Source: Bordetella petrii (GTDB lineage: Bacteria > Pseudomonadota > Gammaproteobacteria > Burkholderiales > Burkholderiaceae_B). Taken from it: a DNA stretch of 64,000 bases. Position 1 is the stretch's first letter. Every line of letters starts with the position of its first letter. Positions 47,184 to 58,449 of the stretch are shown piece by piece. The stretch spans positions 3,720,001-3,784,000 of the forward strand of contig NC_010170.1 of the NCBI RefSeq assembly GCF_000067205.1, in the 5' to 3' direction. The position numbers were made by a program, and so were the translations under genes. The notes under the pieces are model-generated. The model was not told the origin of the DNA and searched no databases. It saw only the letters and a list, made by a program, of their open reading frames with translations.

Positions 47184-49472
47184 TCAACGGCCGGCCTCCG
47201 CCACCGCGGGCACGCGGGGCTGCGCCGGCGCGCGAGGCCGGTCCAGCAGGCCCAGCACCACCTGCAGCGCCATGGACACCGCGCCGACAATGAACACCAC
47301 ATCGCCGAACGTGCGCACCCAGCGCAGGGTCTGCAGGATGTCCTGCTGCATGAAGGCCTCGCTGCGGGCGTACCACAGCCCTTGGCTGACGCTGGCGTGG
47401 AACTGGATGAACCCCACTGGCAACAGGCTCGTGAAGATCATCAGCACCAAGCCCAGGTTCAGCCCCCAGAACGCCGTTTTCATGAGGCCCGGCCGAAGCG
47501 CGTACTGCGGCCGCACGTAGCGCAGCACCAGCAGCGTGAAGCCCAGGGCCAGGAAGCCATAGACCCCGAAGAGCGCGGCATGGGCATGCACGGGCGTGGT
47601 GTTCAAGCCCTGGATGTAGTACAGCGAAATCGGCGGATTGATCATGAAGCCGAAGACCCCCGCGCCCAGCATGTTCCAGAAAGCCACCGCCACGAAGCAC
47701 ATGAGCGGCCACTTCAGGTTCGCCATCCAGGGCGCGCGCGCGCCAAGACGCCAGTTTTCCCAGGCCTCGTGGCCCAGCACGATGAGCGGCACCACCTCCA
47801 GCGCCGAGAAGCTCGCGCCCACCGCCATGACCGGCGTAGTGGTGCCCGCGAAATACAGGTGGTGGAACGTGCCCGGAATGCCGCCCAGCATGAAGAGCGA
47901 CGCCGACGCGAGACTGGCGGTGGTGGCCATGCGGCGCGACACCAGGCCCAGCGTCGAGAAGATGAATGCCAGTCCGGTGGTGGCGAACACCTCGAAGAAC
48001 CCTTCGACCCACAGGTGCACCACCCACCAGCGCCAGTACTCCATCACCGACAGGTTGGTGCGCTCGCCGTAGAACAGGCCAGCCCCGTAAAAGAGCCCGA
48101 TGGCCACTACCGACGCGGTGAGCAGCGCCAGCAGGTTCTTGTCGGTGCCCGGCGTCTTGAGCGCGGGCGCGATGCCGCGCACCATCAGCACCAGCCAGAA
48201 CGCGATGCCGGCGAACTTGCCGATCTGCCACAGGCGCCCGAGATCCACGTATTCGTAGCCCTGGTGCCCGAGCCAGAAGTTCCAATGCGCCGGCATGAGC
48301 TGTGCGATAGCCAGGTAGTTGCCGACAAACGAGCCGACCACGACCACGACCAGGGCCCAGAACAGAATGTCCACGCCCAGCTTCTGGTATTTGGGATCTT
48401 TGCCGCCGTTGATCAGCGGCGCCAGGAACAGTCCGGCGGCCAGGAAGCCCGTGGCTATCCAGAACAAGGCCGCCTGGATGTGCCAGGTGCGCATCAGCGC
48501 ATACGGGAACCACTGGGAAACATCCACGCCGTAGAACTTCTGGCCTTCGACCGTGTAGTGCGCCGTGAAGCCGCCGATGAAGACCTGAAACACGAACAGC
48601 GCCACCACCAGGAAAAGATACTTGCCCAGCGACCGCTGCGATGGCGTCAGGGCGAAGGTGGTGAGCGGGTCGCGCGCGGCTGGCGCCGGCAGCGGCTCCT
48701 CGTGCTTGTGCAGGAACGCCCAGGCCCACACCAGGAAACCCACGCCCGCCAGCAGCACGATGACGCTGACGATCGACCAGATGATGTTTTCACTGCTGGG
48801 ATGGTTGCCGATCAGTGGTTCGTGCGGCCAGTTGTTGGTGTAGGTCACCTCGTGGCCCGGCCGTTCGGTCGCGGCCGCCCAGGCCGTCCAGAAAAAGAAC
48901 TGCGTCAGCGCGGTGCGGCGCTCGGCGCTGGGCAAGGTGTTCTCCTTCATGGCGAAGTGCTCGCGGCTTTTCTGAAGCTCGGGCGCGTCGGAGAACAGGC
49001 GCTGGTAGTACGCCGCCGTCTCGGCCATGGCTTGGGCGCGGCGCGGCGACACCGTCAGTACGCCGGTGTCGGGGTCGGCGCGGTTGGCGCGGTATTCCGC
49101 GCGCAGTTCTTCGCGCAGCCCGGCCTGGCGCGGCGTGTCCAGCGTGGCGTACGGCGCGCCATAGCGCGCCTGCGCGGCCAGATCCAGCCAGGCGGTCAAT
49201 TCGCGGTGCAGCCAGTCGGCGGTCCAGTCGGGCGCCTGGTAGGCGCCGTGCCCCCAGATGGAACCGAGCTGCATGCCGCCGACTGACTGCCAGGCAGTCT
49301 GGCCGTCGAGTATGTCTTCCTGCGTGAACAGCGTGGCGCCGTCGGCGACGCGGACCTGCTGGGGTATGGGCGGCGCCTGCCGATAGACGTCGGCGCCGTA
49401 ATAGCCCAGCAATGAGAAAGTCACCGCCAGCACGGCGATCAGGGTGAACCAGAGTTTGCGGTATGGGCCCAT
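47184..49472 (-). CDS. norB: Quinol-dependent nitric oxide reductase (qNorB)
   Basis: 762-residue membrane enzyme that reduces NO to N2O with electrons from quinol. An N-terminal extension with a membrane anchor (about 5-27) and a long periplasmic region (about 28-240) precedes the catalytic core of about 12 helices. That extension, absent from cytochrome-c-dependent NorB, marks the single-subunit quinol type. Heme and non-heme-iron ligands are expected in RTWHIQAALFWIATG, VVHLWVEGFFEVFATTG and GIPGTFHHLYFAG, with HAHAALFGVYGF near the end. The start at 49472 follows norA by 29 bp. It is the second gene of a norAB operon for NO detoxification. Confidence 0.96.
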   Translation of the reverse strand: MGPYRKLWFTLIAVLAVTFSLLGYYGADVYRQAPPIPQQVRVADGATLFTQEDILDGQTAWQSVGGMQLGSIWGHGAYQAPDWTADWLHRELTAWLDLAAQARYGAPYATLDTPRQAGLREELRAEYRANRADPDTGVLTVSPRRAQAMAETAAYYQRLFSDAPELQKSREHFAMKENTLPSAERRTALTQFFFWTAWAAATERPGHEVTYTNNWPHEPLIGNHPSSENIIWSIVSVIVLLAGVGFLVWAWAFLHKHEEPLPAPAARDPLTTFALTPSQRSLGKYLFLVVALFVFQVFIGGFTAHYTVEGQKFYGVDVSQWFPYALMRTWHIQAALFWIATGFLAAGLFLAPLINGGKDPKYQKLGVDILFWALVVVVVGSFVGNYLAIAQLMPAHWNFWLGHQGYEYVDLGRLWQIGKFAGIAFWLVLMVRGIAPALKTPGTDKNLLALLTASVVAIGLFYGAGLFYGERTNLSVMEYWRWWVVHLWVEGFFEVFATTGLAFIFSTLGLVSRRMATTASLASASLFMLGGIPGTFHHLYFAGTTTPVMAVGASFSALEVVPLIVLGHEAWENWRLGARAPWMANLKWPLMCFVAVAFWNMLGAGVFGFMINPPISLYYIQGLNTTPVHAHAALFGVYGFLALGFTLLVLRYVRPQYALRPGLMKTAFWGLNLGLVLMIFTSLLPVGFIQFHASVSQGLWYARSEAFMQQDILQTLRWVRTFGDVVFIVGAVSMALQVVLGLLDRPRAPAQPRVPAVAEAGR

Positions 49473-49501
49473 GAGAATGCTCGTTTGAATGTGGCGCGGA
49501 G

Positions 49502-50182
49502 TCAGGCGTCCTGCGGCACGGCGGCCTGGAACGCGTCTTCGAAGAGAATGTTGTTTTCGAGATGGATGTGCTCCATCAGGTCTGCACGGAAGGCGGCCAG
49601 CCCCAGGTACAAGGCCCGCCAGGTGTTGCACGCCGCGCGCGGCAAGGTGATGTCGTGCGTCAGCGCCGCCAGCGCCTGCAGGGCCTGCCCGTGGTCGTCG
49701 TGCTCCATGCGCATGACGGTGATGGGGCCTTCCGCCATCGCGGCGTGGCCGCGCGCCAGCAGCGGGAACAGCACCTGCTCTTCTTTGCGCATGTGGCTTT
49801 CGAGCTCCTGCTGCATGCCGCGCAACAAGTCGGCCAGCCCCACGGGGCAGTCCGCGCGGTCGCCATGCACCTGCTCGACCTTGCTGGACAGGCGGATCAG
49901 TTCGGGAAGTTGCTCGCGGTGCCGGTCGTGGTAGCGGACCAGAATGTGGTCGATAAGCTCCGCCGGACTCGACCGGGTCCAGTCGCGGCTGTCGCCGTCA
50001 CCAGAGCCGAGGGCCAGCAGGCGGCCTTCGATCGCGGCCGGATCAAGCGCTTTCTGCTCGGCGGCCTGACGCAGACTCTGCTTGCCGCCGCAACAGAAGT
50101 CCAGGTTGTATTCGTGGAAAACTCGGGTGGCGCCCGGGATGGTGCGCGCCAACTGGCCAAGCGGCCGGTCTATCAGATCCAT
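49502..50182 (-). CDS. norA: Iron-sulfur cluster repair / NO-scavenging di-iron protein (NorA/YtfE/DnrN)
   Basis: 226-residue RIC family protein. The N-terminal ScdA-like part carries the FCCGG cysteine pair (Cys30, Cys31). The hemerythrin-like domain provides His and Glu ligands in LIDHILVRYHDRHREQLPEL, LESHMRKEEQVLFP, MRMEHDDHGQAL and FRADLMEHIHLENNILF. In Ralstonia eutropha the homologue NorA precedes NorB in a NorR-controlled operon, and here the same order occurs with 29 bp spacing. A sigma-54 promoter and three NorR-type boxes lie upstream. The start has GGAG 8-11 nt upstream. Confidence 0.95.
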   Translation of the reverse strand: MDLIDRPLGQLARTIPGATRVFHEYNLDFCCGGKQSLRQAAEQKALDPAAIEGRLLALGSGDGDSRDWTRSSPAELIDHILVRYHDRHREQLPELIRLSSKVEQVHGDRADCPVGLADLLRGMQQELESHMRKEEQVLFPLLARGHAAMAEGPITVMRMEHDDHGQALQALAALTHDITLPRAACNTWRALYLGLAAFRADLMEHIHLENNILFEDAFQAAVPQDA

Positions 50183-50217
50183 GAAGCACTCCTCTCGCGT
50201 ATGGATACCGCTATTGA

Positions 50218-50233
50218 TGCGAGAATCGTGCCA
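50218..50233 (-). promoter_or_regulatory. Sigma-54 (-24/-12) promoter of norAB
   Basis: Minus-strand TGGCACG-N4-TCGCA matches the sigma-54 consensus TGGCACG-N4-TTGCW at all but one position, with the invariant GG and GC correctly spaced. The transcript would start near 50207, about 25 nt before the norA ATG. NorR is a sigma-54 activator, so this fits the upstream boxes. Confidence 0.88.
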
Positions 50234-50272
50234 GGGAAATTTACCGTTATTTCAATAACTTATTTTTCAAAG

Positions 50273-50330
50273 GGTATTAAATACCTTGCCGAATCAAGGT
50301 TTTTAATACCCTTATAGGGTAAAAATAACC
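50273..50330 (-). promoter_or_regulatory. Three NorR-type enhancer boxes GGT-N7-ACC
   Basis: GGT-N7-ACC occurs at 50273-50285, 50298-50310 and 50318-50330, spaced 25 and 20 bp apart, in an AT-rich stretch. This motif, in three copies, is the reported NorR target in Ralstonia eutropha. The sites lie about 65-125 bp upstream of the predicted sigma-54 transcript start, a normal enhancer distance. Confidence 0.85.
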
Positions 50331-50413
50331 TTAATTCCGGATTGCAACTGTATTGCCCGGCAGCGCCATGCGGCAGGCAGGCAGGCCATCGGCAGGCCAG
50401 GATTGAAGGACGA

Positions 50414-50902
50414 TTATTCCAGCGCCACCGACACGGGCCGCGCGTCCAGCAGGCTGACCAGCACCTTGGGGTCGATGCCGATCAGGTAGCCACGCCGCCC
50501 GCCATTGATGTACACGACGGGGTATTCCAGCACCTGGGCCTCGACCCACACCGGCATGCGCTTGCGCGTGCCGAACGGCGATGTGCCGCCGACCTGGTAG
50601 CCGGAATGCCGCTGCGCGACTTCAGGATGGCAGGGCGCGACCTTTTTCAGGCCGGCCTGGCGCGCCAGGTTCTTGGTGGAAACTTCGCGGTCGCCATGCA
50701 TGACCACCACCAGCGGCCGCGCGGCCTCGTCTTCCATGATGAGCGTCTTGACCACCGCGTGCGGGTCCAGCCCCAGCTGGCGCGCGGCCTCGCCGGCGCC
50801 GCCGTGCTCGACGTAGTCGTACGTGTGTTCGGTATACGCCACCTTGTGCCGCTTCAGCATCTGGGTGGCGGGCGTTTCGGAAACGTGGCGGGCTTTGCTC
50901 AT
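50414..50902 (-). CDS. ybaK: Cys-tRNA(Pro)/Cys-tRNA(Cys) deacylase YbaK
   Basis: 162-residue editing domain that hydrolyses mischarged Cys-tRNA(Pro) and prevents proline-codon errors. It carries the YbaK/ProRS insertion-domain pattern: TQMLKRHKVAYTEHTYDY near the start, VVKTLIMEDE, the catalytic-region lysine in HGDREVSTKNLARQ, and YQVGGTSPFGTRKRMPVWVEA. Size matches E. coli YbaK (159). It is on the minus strand and upstream of it xerD has the same direction after 79 bp. A 511-bp interval separates norA from ybaK's start, and the NorR boxes lie in its promoter-free 3' flank. Confidence 0.93.
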   Translation of the reverse strand: MSKARHVSETPATQMLKRHKVAYTEHTYDYVEHGGAGEAARQLGLDPHAVVKTLIMEDEAARPLVVVMHGDREVSTKNLARQAGLKKVAPCHPEVAQRHSGYQVGGTSPFGTRKRMPVWVEAQVLEYPVVYINGGRRGYLIGIDPKVLVSLLDARPVSVALE

Positions 50903-50981
50903 GGTTTTGCCGGGCGGGCCGCGTGGCGGCGATCGGAAAAGCCGGTAGTGTAGGCAGCGGCCGCCGGGCGCGCAACGCGGG

Positions 50982-51914
<933 letters not shown>

Positions 51915-51960
51915 GCTTGGCGATGAGGAACAGGAGCGGCACGAGCGCTGATTCTACGGG

Positions 51961-52836
51961 CTATACAGACGACTTCAACCAGGCTTCGAACGTGCGCAGC
52001 GCTTCGGAACGCTCGTCGCGCTGCGGATAGCCGAAGTAATAGCCCTGCCCCACGGCCAGCACCTGGGGCACCGGCTGCACCAGCTCGCCCGCCTGCAGCG
52101 CGGGCTGGGCCAGGAAGTGCGGCACCAGCCCCACGCCCAGCCCGGCCTGCACAGCCGCCAGCATCATGGTGAACAGCTCGTAGCGCGGCCCGCCCGCCGC
52201 CTGCGGGCCGTAGGCCTGCCGGTTGGCGCCGTACCACTGGCGCCAGGCGTCGGGGCGCGAACTCAGGTGCAGGTGGGTCAGGCCCGCCAGCCCGTCTTCG
52301 GCGCGGCGCGGCAGGTGTGGCGCGCAGACCGGCACCAGTTCTTTTTCGGGAAACAGCAACACGCCCTGCGTGCCGGGCCAGATGCCGCTGGCGTGATACA
52401 GCGCCCCATCGAAAGGCTGGTCTTTGAACTGGAACGGCAGCGTGCGCACCGACAGGCTGACGGTAATGTCCGGATGCTGCCGCTGAAAGCCCGCCAGGCG
52501 CGGGATAAGCCAGGTGGTGGCCAGCGTGGGCAGCACCGCGATATGAATGCTGCGGCCCATGCCGGTGCGGCTGACCAGGCCAAAGGTGTCTTTTTCGATC
52601 TGGTCCAGGTGGTGGCGAATGCGGCCGGCATATTCGGCGCCATGCTCGGTCAGCACGATGCGGCGGCGCACCCGCGTGAACAGCTGCACGCCCAGGCGGG
52701 CCTCGAGGCTGGCCACCTGCCGGTATACGGCGCTGTGGGTCAGGGACAGCTCTTCGGCAGCGCGCGAGAAGCTGCCCAGGCGGGCCGACGCCTCGAAGGC
52801 CTGCAGGGCGCTGAGATTGGGGATGCCGTTTCTCAT
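51961..52836 (-). CDS. LysR-family regulator (GcvA-like), divergent from ThDP enzyme gene
   Basis: 291-residue LysR-type regulator of the GcvA-like subgroup. The helix-turn-helix lies in LSALQAFEASARLGSFSRAAEELSLTHSAVYRQVASLEARLG (about 8-49), with the typical FTRVRRRIVLTEHG recognition wing. The start at 52836 begins MRNGIPNLSALQAF, the usual GcvA-like start. It is divergent from the ThDP enzyme gene with 119 bp between. Two direct repeats of CATTGTGCAA lie in that gap. It likely controls the ThDP enzyme and gcdH; the effector is unknown, though glutarate or a glutaryl-CoA precursor is reasonable given gcdH. Confidence 0.87.
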   Translation of the reverse strand: MRNGIPNLSALQAFEASARLGSFSRAAEELSLTHSAVYRQVASLEARLGVQLFTRVRRRIVLTEHGAEYAGRIRHHLDQIEKDTFGLVSRTGMGRSIHIAVLPTLATTWLIPRLAGFQRQHPDITVSLSVRTLPFQFKDQPFDGALYHASGIWPGTQGVLLFPEKELVPVCAPHLPRRAEDGLAGLTHLHLSSRPDAWRQWYGANRQAYGPQAAGGPRYELFTMMLAAVQAGLGVGLVPHFLAQPALQAGELVQPVPQVLAVGQGYYFGYPQRDERSEALRTFEAWLKSSV

Positions 52837-52882
52837 GGGAAGATAACGTTTATCTGCGGGGCGACGTGCCGGCAGGTCACTA

Positions 52883-52914
52883 CATTGTGCAATTTTATCA
52901 ATTGCATTGTGCAA
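52883..52914. promoter_or_regulatory. Direct repeats in the LysR/ThDP-enzyme intergenic region
   Basis: CATTGTGCAA occurs at 52883-52892 and 52905-52914, 22 bp (two helical turns) apart; the second is part of the palindrome TTGCATTGTGCAA. Spacing and position make them candidate LysR-regulator sites. The half-site shape T-N11-A is not strict here. Confidence 0.5.
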
Positions 52915-52955
52915 CACAGGAACATTATCCTCGACGGCTTGAATCCGGGCTGATT

Positions 52956-54647
52956 ATGACGACTTCCACTTCCTCCACTCCCCGCCTGGGCGGGCACATC
53001 CTGGTCGACCAGCTGGCCGCCCACGGCGTCAAGCATGTGTTCTGCGTGCCGGGCGAAAGCTACCTGGCCGTGCTGGACGGCCTGCACGACGCGCAGATCG
53101 ACGTGACCGTGTGCCGCCAGGAAGGCGGCGCCGCCATGATGGCCGACGCCCATGGCAAGCTGACCGGCGAGCCGGGCATCTGCATGGTCACGCGCGGCCC
53201 TGGCGCGGCCAACGCCCTGGCCGGCATCCACATCGCCAAGCAGGACTCGACCCCGCTGATCCTGTTCGTGGGCCAGATCGAGCGCGGCATGCGCGAGCGC
53301 GAAGCATTCCAGGAAATGGATTACCGCGCCGTATTCGGCACGCAGGCCAAGTGGGTCACCGAAATCGACCAGGTCGAGCGCATTCCCGAACTGGTGTCGC
53401 GCGCCTTCCACGTCGCAACCTCGGGCCGCCCCGGCCCCGTGGTGATCGCGCTGCCCGAAGACATGCTGACCGAGACCGCCACCGTGGCCGACGCGCCGCG
53501 CTACGAAGTCATCGACACGGCGCCCGCGGCCGGCCAGCTCGACGAACTGCAGCAGTTGCTGTCGCAGGCCAAGGCGCCCATGGCGATTCTGGGCGGCTCG
53601 CGCTGGAGCGCCGAAGCCGTGGCCCAGTTCGCCGATTTCGCGCAGCGTCTGGCGCTGCCCACGGCAGTGTCGTTCCGCCGCCAGATGCTGTTCCCGGCCG
53701 ACCACCCGTGTTTCATCGGCGACGTGGGCCTGGGCATCAACCCGGCGCTGGCCAAGCGCGTGGCCGACGCCGACCTGATCCTGCTGGTGGGCGGCCGCAT
53801 GTCGGAAAGCCCCAGCCAGGCCTACACGCTGCTGGACATCCCGGTGCCGCGCCAGAAGCTGGTGCACGTGCACCCCGACAGCGCTGAACTGGGCCGCGTG
53901 TACCGCGCCACGCTGGCCATCAACACGTCGCCGGCCGCCTTCGCGCGCGCGCTGGCCGAGGTGCAGGGCCCGGCCCAGCCCGCCTGGGCCGACAGCACGG
54001 CCGCGCTGCGCCAGTCGTACCTGGACTGGAGCGACCCGTCGCGCGTGCGCACGCCCGGGGCGCTGCAAATGGGCGAAGTCATGGCCTACCTGGAACGCAC
54101 CCTGCCGGCCGACGCCATCATGACCAACGGCGCTGGCAACTACGCCACCTGGCTGCACCGCTTTCATCGCTTCACGCGCTACGGCACGCAGCTGGCGCCT
54201 ACCTCGGGCTCGATGGGCTACGGCCTGCCTGCCGCCGTGGGCGCCAAGCGGGTGCAGCCCCAGAAAACCGTGGTGTGCTTCGCCGGCGACGGCTGCTTCA
54301 TGATGCACGGCCAGGAGTTCGCCACCGCCGTGCAGTACGGCCTGCCCATCATCGTGGTGCTGATCGACAACGGCATGTACGGCACCATCCGCATGCACCA
54401 GGAAAAGCACTATCCGGGCCGCGTATCGGCCACGGCGCTGCAGAACCCCGATTTCGCCGCCTACGCGCAAGCCTTCGGCGGCCATGGCGAGCGGGTCGAA
54501 AGCACCGACCAGTTCGGGCCCGCTTTCGAGCGCGCGCTGGCCAGCGGCAAGCCGGCCATCCTGCACTGCCTGCTCGACCCTGAAACCATCACGCCGTCGA
54601 CCACGCTGGAAAAAATCCGCGACGCGGCGCTGCAGGCCCGCCCGTAA
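52956..54647 (+). CDS. Thiamine diphosphate enzyme of the acetolactate synthase family
   Basis: 563-residue ThDP-dependent enzyme. The catalytic glutamate that activates the cofactor is Glu56 in VCRQEGGAA. The ThDP/Mg motif begins with GDG at 444-446 and runs through LPIIVVLIDNGMYGTI. Domain order PYR - central FAD/NAD-like - PP is that of IlvB, glyoxylate carboligase and related decarboxylases. Biosynthetic acetolactate synthase is less likely because no small subunit gene follows and the gene sits with gcdH and a LysR gene. The start at 52956 begins MTTSTSSTPRLGGHILVDQL; an upstream in-frame start would cover the presumed regulator sites. Exact substrate unknown. Confidence 0.85.
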   Translation: MTTSTSSTPRLGGHILVDQLAAHGVKHVFCVPGESYLAVLDGLHDAQIDVTVCRQEGGAAMMADAHGKLTGEPGICMVTRGPGAANALAGIHIAKQDSTPLILFVGQIERGMREREAFQEMDYRAVFGTQAKWVTEIDQVERIPELVSRAFHVATSGRPGPVVIALPEDMLTETATVADAPRYEVIDTAPAAGQLDELQQLLSQAKAPMAILGGSRWSAEAVAQFADFAQRLALPTAVSFRRQMLFPADHPCFIGDVGLGINPALAKRVADADLILLVGGRMSESPSQAYTLLDIPVPRQKLVHVHPDSAELGRVYRATLAINTSPAAFARALAEVQGPAQPAWADSTAALRQSYLDWSDPSRVRTPGALQMGEVMAYLERTLPADAIMTNGAGNYATWLHRFHRFTRYGTQLAPTSGSMGYGLPAAVGAKRVQPQKTVVCFAGDGCFMMHGQEFATAVQYGLPIIVVLIDNGMYGTIRMHQEKHYPGRVSATALQNPDFAAYAQAFGGHGERVESTDQFGPAFERALASGKPAILHCLLDPETITPSTTLEKIRDAALQARP

Positions 54648-54704
54648 GCGGGCGACGCGACGCTTACCTTATTTCTATTCTGCCCATATACCGGAGACCC
54701 GCCC

Positions 54705-55898
<1,194 letters not shown>

Positions 55899-56653
55899 GC
55901 AGGCGCACAGCGGTCTGTCCCAGGTGTCTGGCTCCCGTCAGGGTGCCTGACACCGTGCATTTGAGACCGCCGCCAAAGACAGCCGCTAAACATGGCGGTG
56001 TCAGGCACCTGCGGAGCCCGACACCAGGGTGCGCCGGCACGCCCTGATCCTGCCGCGCCCAGACGGGCATTCAGGCGTTCAGCTAAGCAGGCGCATAGGC
56101 GGTCTATCCCAGGTGTCTGGCTCCCGTCAGGGTGCCTGACACCGTGCATTTGAGACCGCCGCCGAAGACAGCCGCCAAAGACAGCCGCTAAACATGGCGG
56201 TGTCGGGCACCTGCGGAGCCCGACACCAGGGTGCGCCGGCACGCTGATCCCGCCGCGCCCAGACGGGCATTCAGGCGTTCAGCTAAGCAGGCGCACAGCG
56301 GTCTGTCCCAGGTGTCTGGCTCCCGTCAGGGTGCCTGACACCGTGCATTTGAGACCGCCGCCAAAGACAGCCGCCAAAGACAGCCGCCAAACATGGCGGT
56401 GTCGGGCACCTGCGGAGCCTGACACCAGGGTGCGCCGGCACGCCCTGATCCTGCCGCGCCCAGACGGGCATTCAGGCGTTCAGCTAAGCAGGCGCATGGG
56501 CGGTCTGGCCCAGGTGTCTGGCTCCCGTCAGGGTGCCTGACACCGTGCATTTGAGACCGCCGCCAAAGACAGCCGCCGAAGACAGCCGCCAAACATGGCG
56601 GTGTCAGGCACCTGCGGAGCCCGACACTAGAATGCACGCCGGGCGCGGCGTGG

Positions 56654-57097
56654 CTAGCTGCCCTCGCCCAGGTCGAACAGGCTGGTGGCGTCGAGTTCCA
56701 GCACAGCTTCATCGTGCTGGTTCAGCACGATCCAGTTCCACGAAATGATGCCCAGGTCGGCACGCGAGGTCGAGCGGCGCACCGCCTGCACGCGCGCCTC
56801 CAGCCGCAGCGAGTCGCCCGGGCGCACCGGCACGCGCCAGCGCACCTCGCCCAGGCCGGGCGAACCGAACGATTCCGAATCGTGCAGGGCGGCGTCGACC
56901 GCCATGCGCATGGCCAGGGCACAGGTGTGCCAGCCGCTGGCGATCAACCCGCCCCAGCGCCCCTGCGCGGCGCGCTCGACGTCGGTGTGGAACCATTGCG
57001 GATCGTACTGGCGGGCAAAATGCAGCATCTCGGCTTCGGTCACGGTGACCGGGCCTGCGTGGATCAGCATGCCTTCCTTGAATTCTGCGAACTTCAT
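56654..57097 (-). CDS. MaoC-like hot-dog hydratase
   Basis: 147-residue single hot-dog domain of the MaoC dehydratase family. The hydratase-like motif is in MLHFARQYDPQWFHTD, followed by GLIASGWHTCALAMRM, both usual in (R)-enoyl-CoA hydratases. It sits on the same strand as boxA, 84 bp downstream of it, at the end of the box cluster. A role in hydration of a CoA ester from the benzoate or beta-oxidation pathway is plausible, but it is not a defined box enzyme. Alternatively a thioesterase-like hot-dog protein. Confidence 0.8.
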   Translation of the reverse strand: MKFAEFKEGMLIHAGPVTVTEAEMLHFARQYDPQWFHTDVERAAQGRWGGLIASGWHTCALAMRMAVDAALHDSESFGSPGLGEVRWRVPVRPGDSLRLEARVQAVRRSTSRADLGIISWNWIVLNQHDEAVLELDATSLFDLGEGS

Positions 57098-57181
57098 GTC
57101 GGCTTCTCGAATGGAAACCGGCGTGCCAGGGCACGCCGGAGCATCTTGCCGCTGCGGGCCGCATGGCGGCGCCGGCGCCGG

Positions 57182-58432
57182 CTAGTAGGTTTCGAAATGC
57201 AGCCGCCCCTCGCGGCGCAACGCAGCATGCAGGATAGTCCAATCCTGGCCCGCTTGCACGACCACGTCGCGCAAGGCGTCCAGCACGCCTGACTCCATAC
57301 CCTTCAGGCCGCACACATAAATACAGGTGTTGGGGTCGGCCAGCAGGTCCAGCACGTCGGCGGCGCGCTCGCGGATCAGGTCTTGCACGTAGCGGCGCGG
57401 CTGCGAGGCGTCACGCGACAGCGCCAGGTTGATGTCGATGAAGTCGCGCGGCAACTTCATCAGCGGGCCGAAGTACGGCAGCTCGCGCTGCGTGCGCGCG
57501 CCGAAGAACAGCATCAGCCGTCCGTTGGTGCCGCGCTCGATGCGGCGGCGGCAGCGCTCGGTCATGGCGCGCATGGGGGCCGAGCCGGTGCCGGTGCAGA
57601 TCATCATCAGGTTGGCGCGCGCGTGATTGGGCATCAGGAACGTGTTGCCGAACGGCCCGATGACCTGCACGGTGTCGTTCTTCGCGAGGTCGCACAGATA
57701 GTTCGAGCAGACGCCGCGCGCCGGCTGGCCCTGGTGGTCTTCGGTGACGCGCTTCACGGTCAGCGACAGGTTGTTGTAGCCGGCCCGCTCGCCGTCGCGC
57801 GGACTGGCCAGCGAATATTGGCGGGCGTGGTGCGGGCGGCCCTGGGCATCGGTGCCCGGGGGCAGAATGCCGATGGACTGCCCTTCCAGCACCGGAAACG
57901 GTACGCTGCCGAATTCCAGCACGATATGGTGGATGTCGCTATCGGTATCCGCGTCGGTAACCCGGTAGTTGCCCACCACCGTGGCAAGAGCCGGCGTCTT
58001 GTGCGTGTACAGGTTCACATACGGATGCGCGGCCGACCACGGCGGGATGCTGGCGCCCGGCAGCTGCACCGCCGGCGCATCGGGGGCGCCGGCCGCGGGC
58101 ATGGCCGCTTCGGTAGCGACGCCATCCGCCGCGCCGGCGCCATCGCTCTGCTGCAAGGGCTTTTCGCCGGGCAGCTCGTCCCAGCCAAATTGCTCTTGCA
58201 CGCTATACGCTTCGGCGCGCAGCACCAGCCGCCAATTGTCGATCGAGCCGGTGGGGCACGGCGGCACACAGGCCATGCAGCCATTGCAGATGTCCGGGTC
58301 CACCACATAGTTGTTGCCGTCGTGCGTGATGGCGTCAATGGGGCAGGTTTCTTCGCACGTATTGCAACGGATGCAGATCTCGGGGTCGATCAGGTGCTGC
58401 TTGAGCACTTCGGGCGGCAAGGGGGCGTTCAT
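57182..58432 (-). CDS. boxA: Benzoyl-CoA 2,3-epoxidase reductase subunit BoxA
   Basis: 416-residue flavoprotein that passes electrons from NADPH to the BoxB epoxidase. Two 4Fe-4S clusters are predicted from Cys20-Cys23-Cys26-Cys30 and Cys49-Cys52-Cys55-Cys59. An Ala/Pro-rich linker (about 90-125) leads to a ferredoxin-NADP reductase-like domain with the FAD motif RQYSLAS and the NADP motif ICTGTGSAPMRAM. The C-terminus ends in an aromatic residue (FETY), as in FNR enzymes. The start at 58432 gives the standard N-terminus MNAPLPPEVLKQHL. It lies 17 bp downstream of boxB. Confidence 0.95.
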   Translation of the reverse strand: MNAPLPPEVLKQHLIDPEICIRCNTCEETCPIDAITHDGNNYVVDPDICNGCMACVPPCPTGSIDNWRLVLRAEAYSVQEQFGWDELPGEKPLQQSDGAGAADGVATEAAMPAAGAPDAPAVQLPGASIPPWSAAHPYVNLYTHKTPALATVVGNYRVTDADTDSDIHHIVLEFGSVPFPVLEGQSIGILPPGTDAQGRPHHARQYSLASPRDGERAGYNNLSLTVKRVTEDHQGQPARGVCSNYLCDLAKNDTVQVIGPFGNTFLMPNHARANLMMICTGTGSAPMRAMTERCRRRIERGTNGRLMLFFGARTQRELPYFGPLMKLPRDFIDINLALSRDASQPRRYVQDLIRERAADVLDLLADPNTCIYVCGLKGMESGVLDALRDVVVQAGQDWTILHAALRREGRLHFETY

Positions 58433-58449
58433 TGCCGGGCTCCTGTTCC

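Noticed and set aside
52956..54647. Biosynthetic acetolactate synthase ilvB/ilvG
   Set aside because: No regulatory small subunit or ilvC follows; the neighbours are a LysR gene and gcdH, so only the family is assigned.
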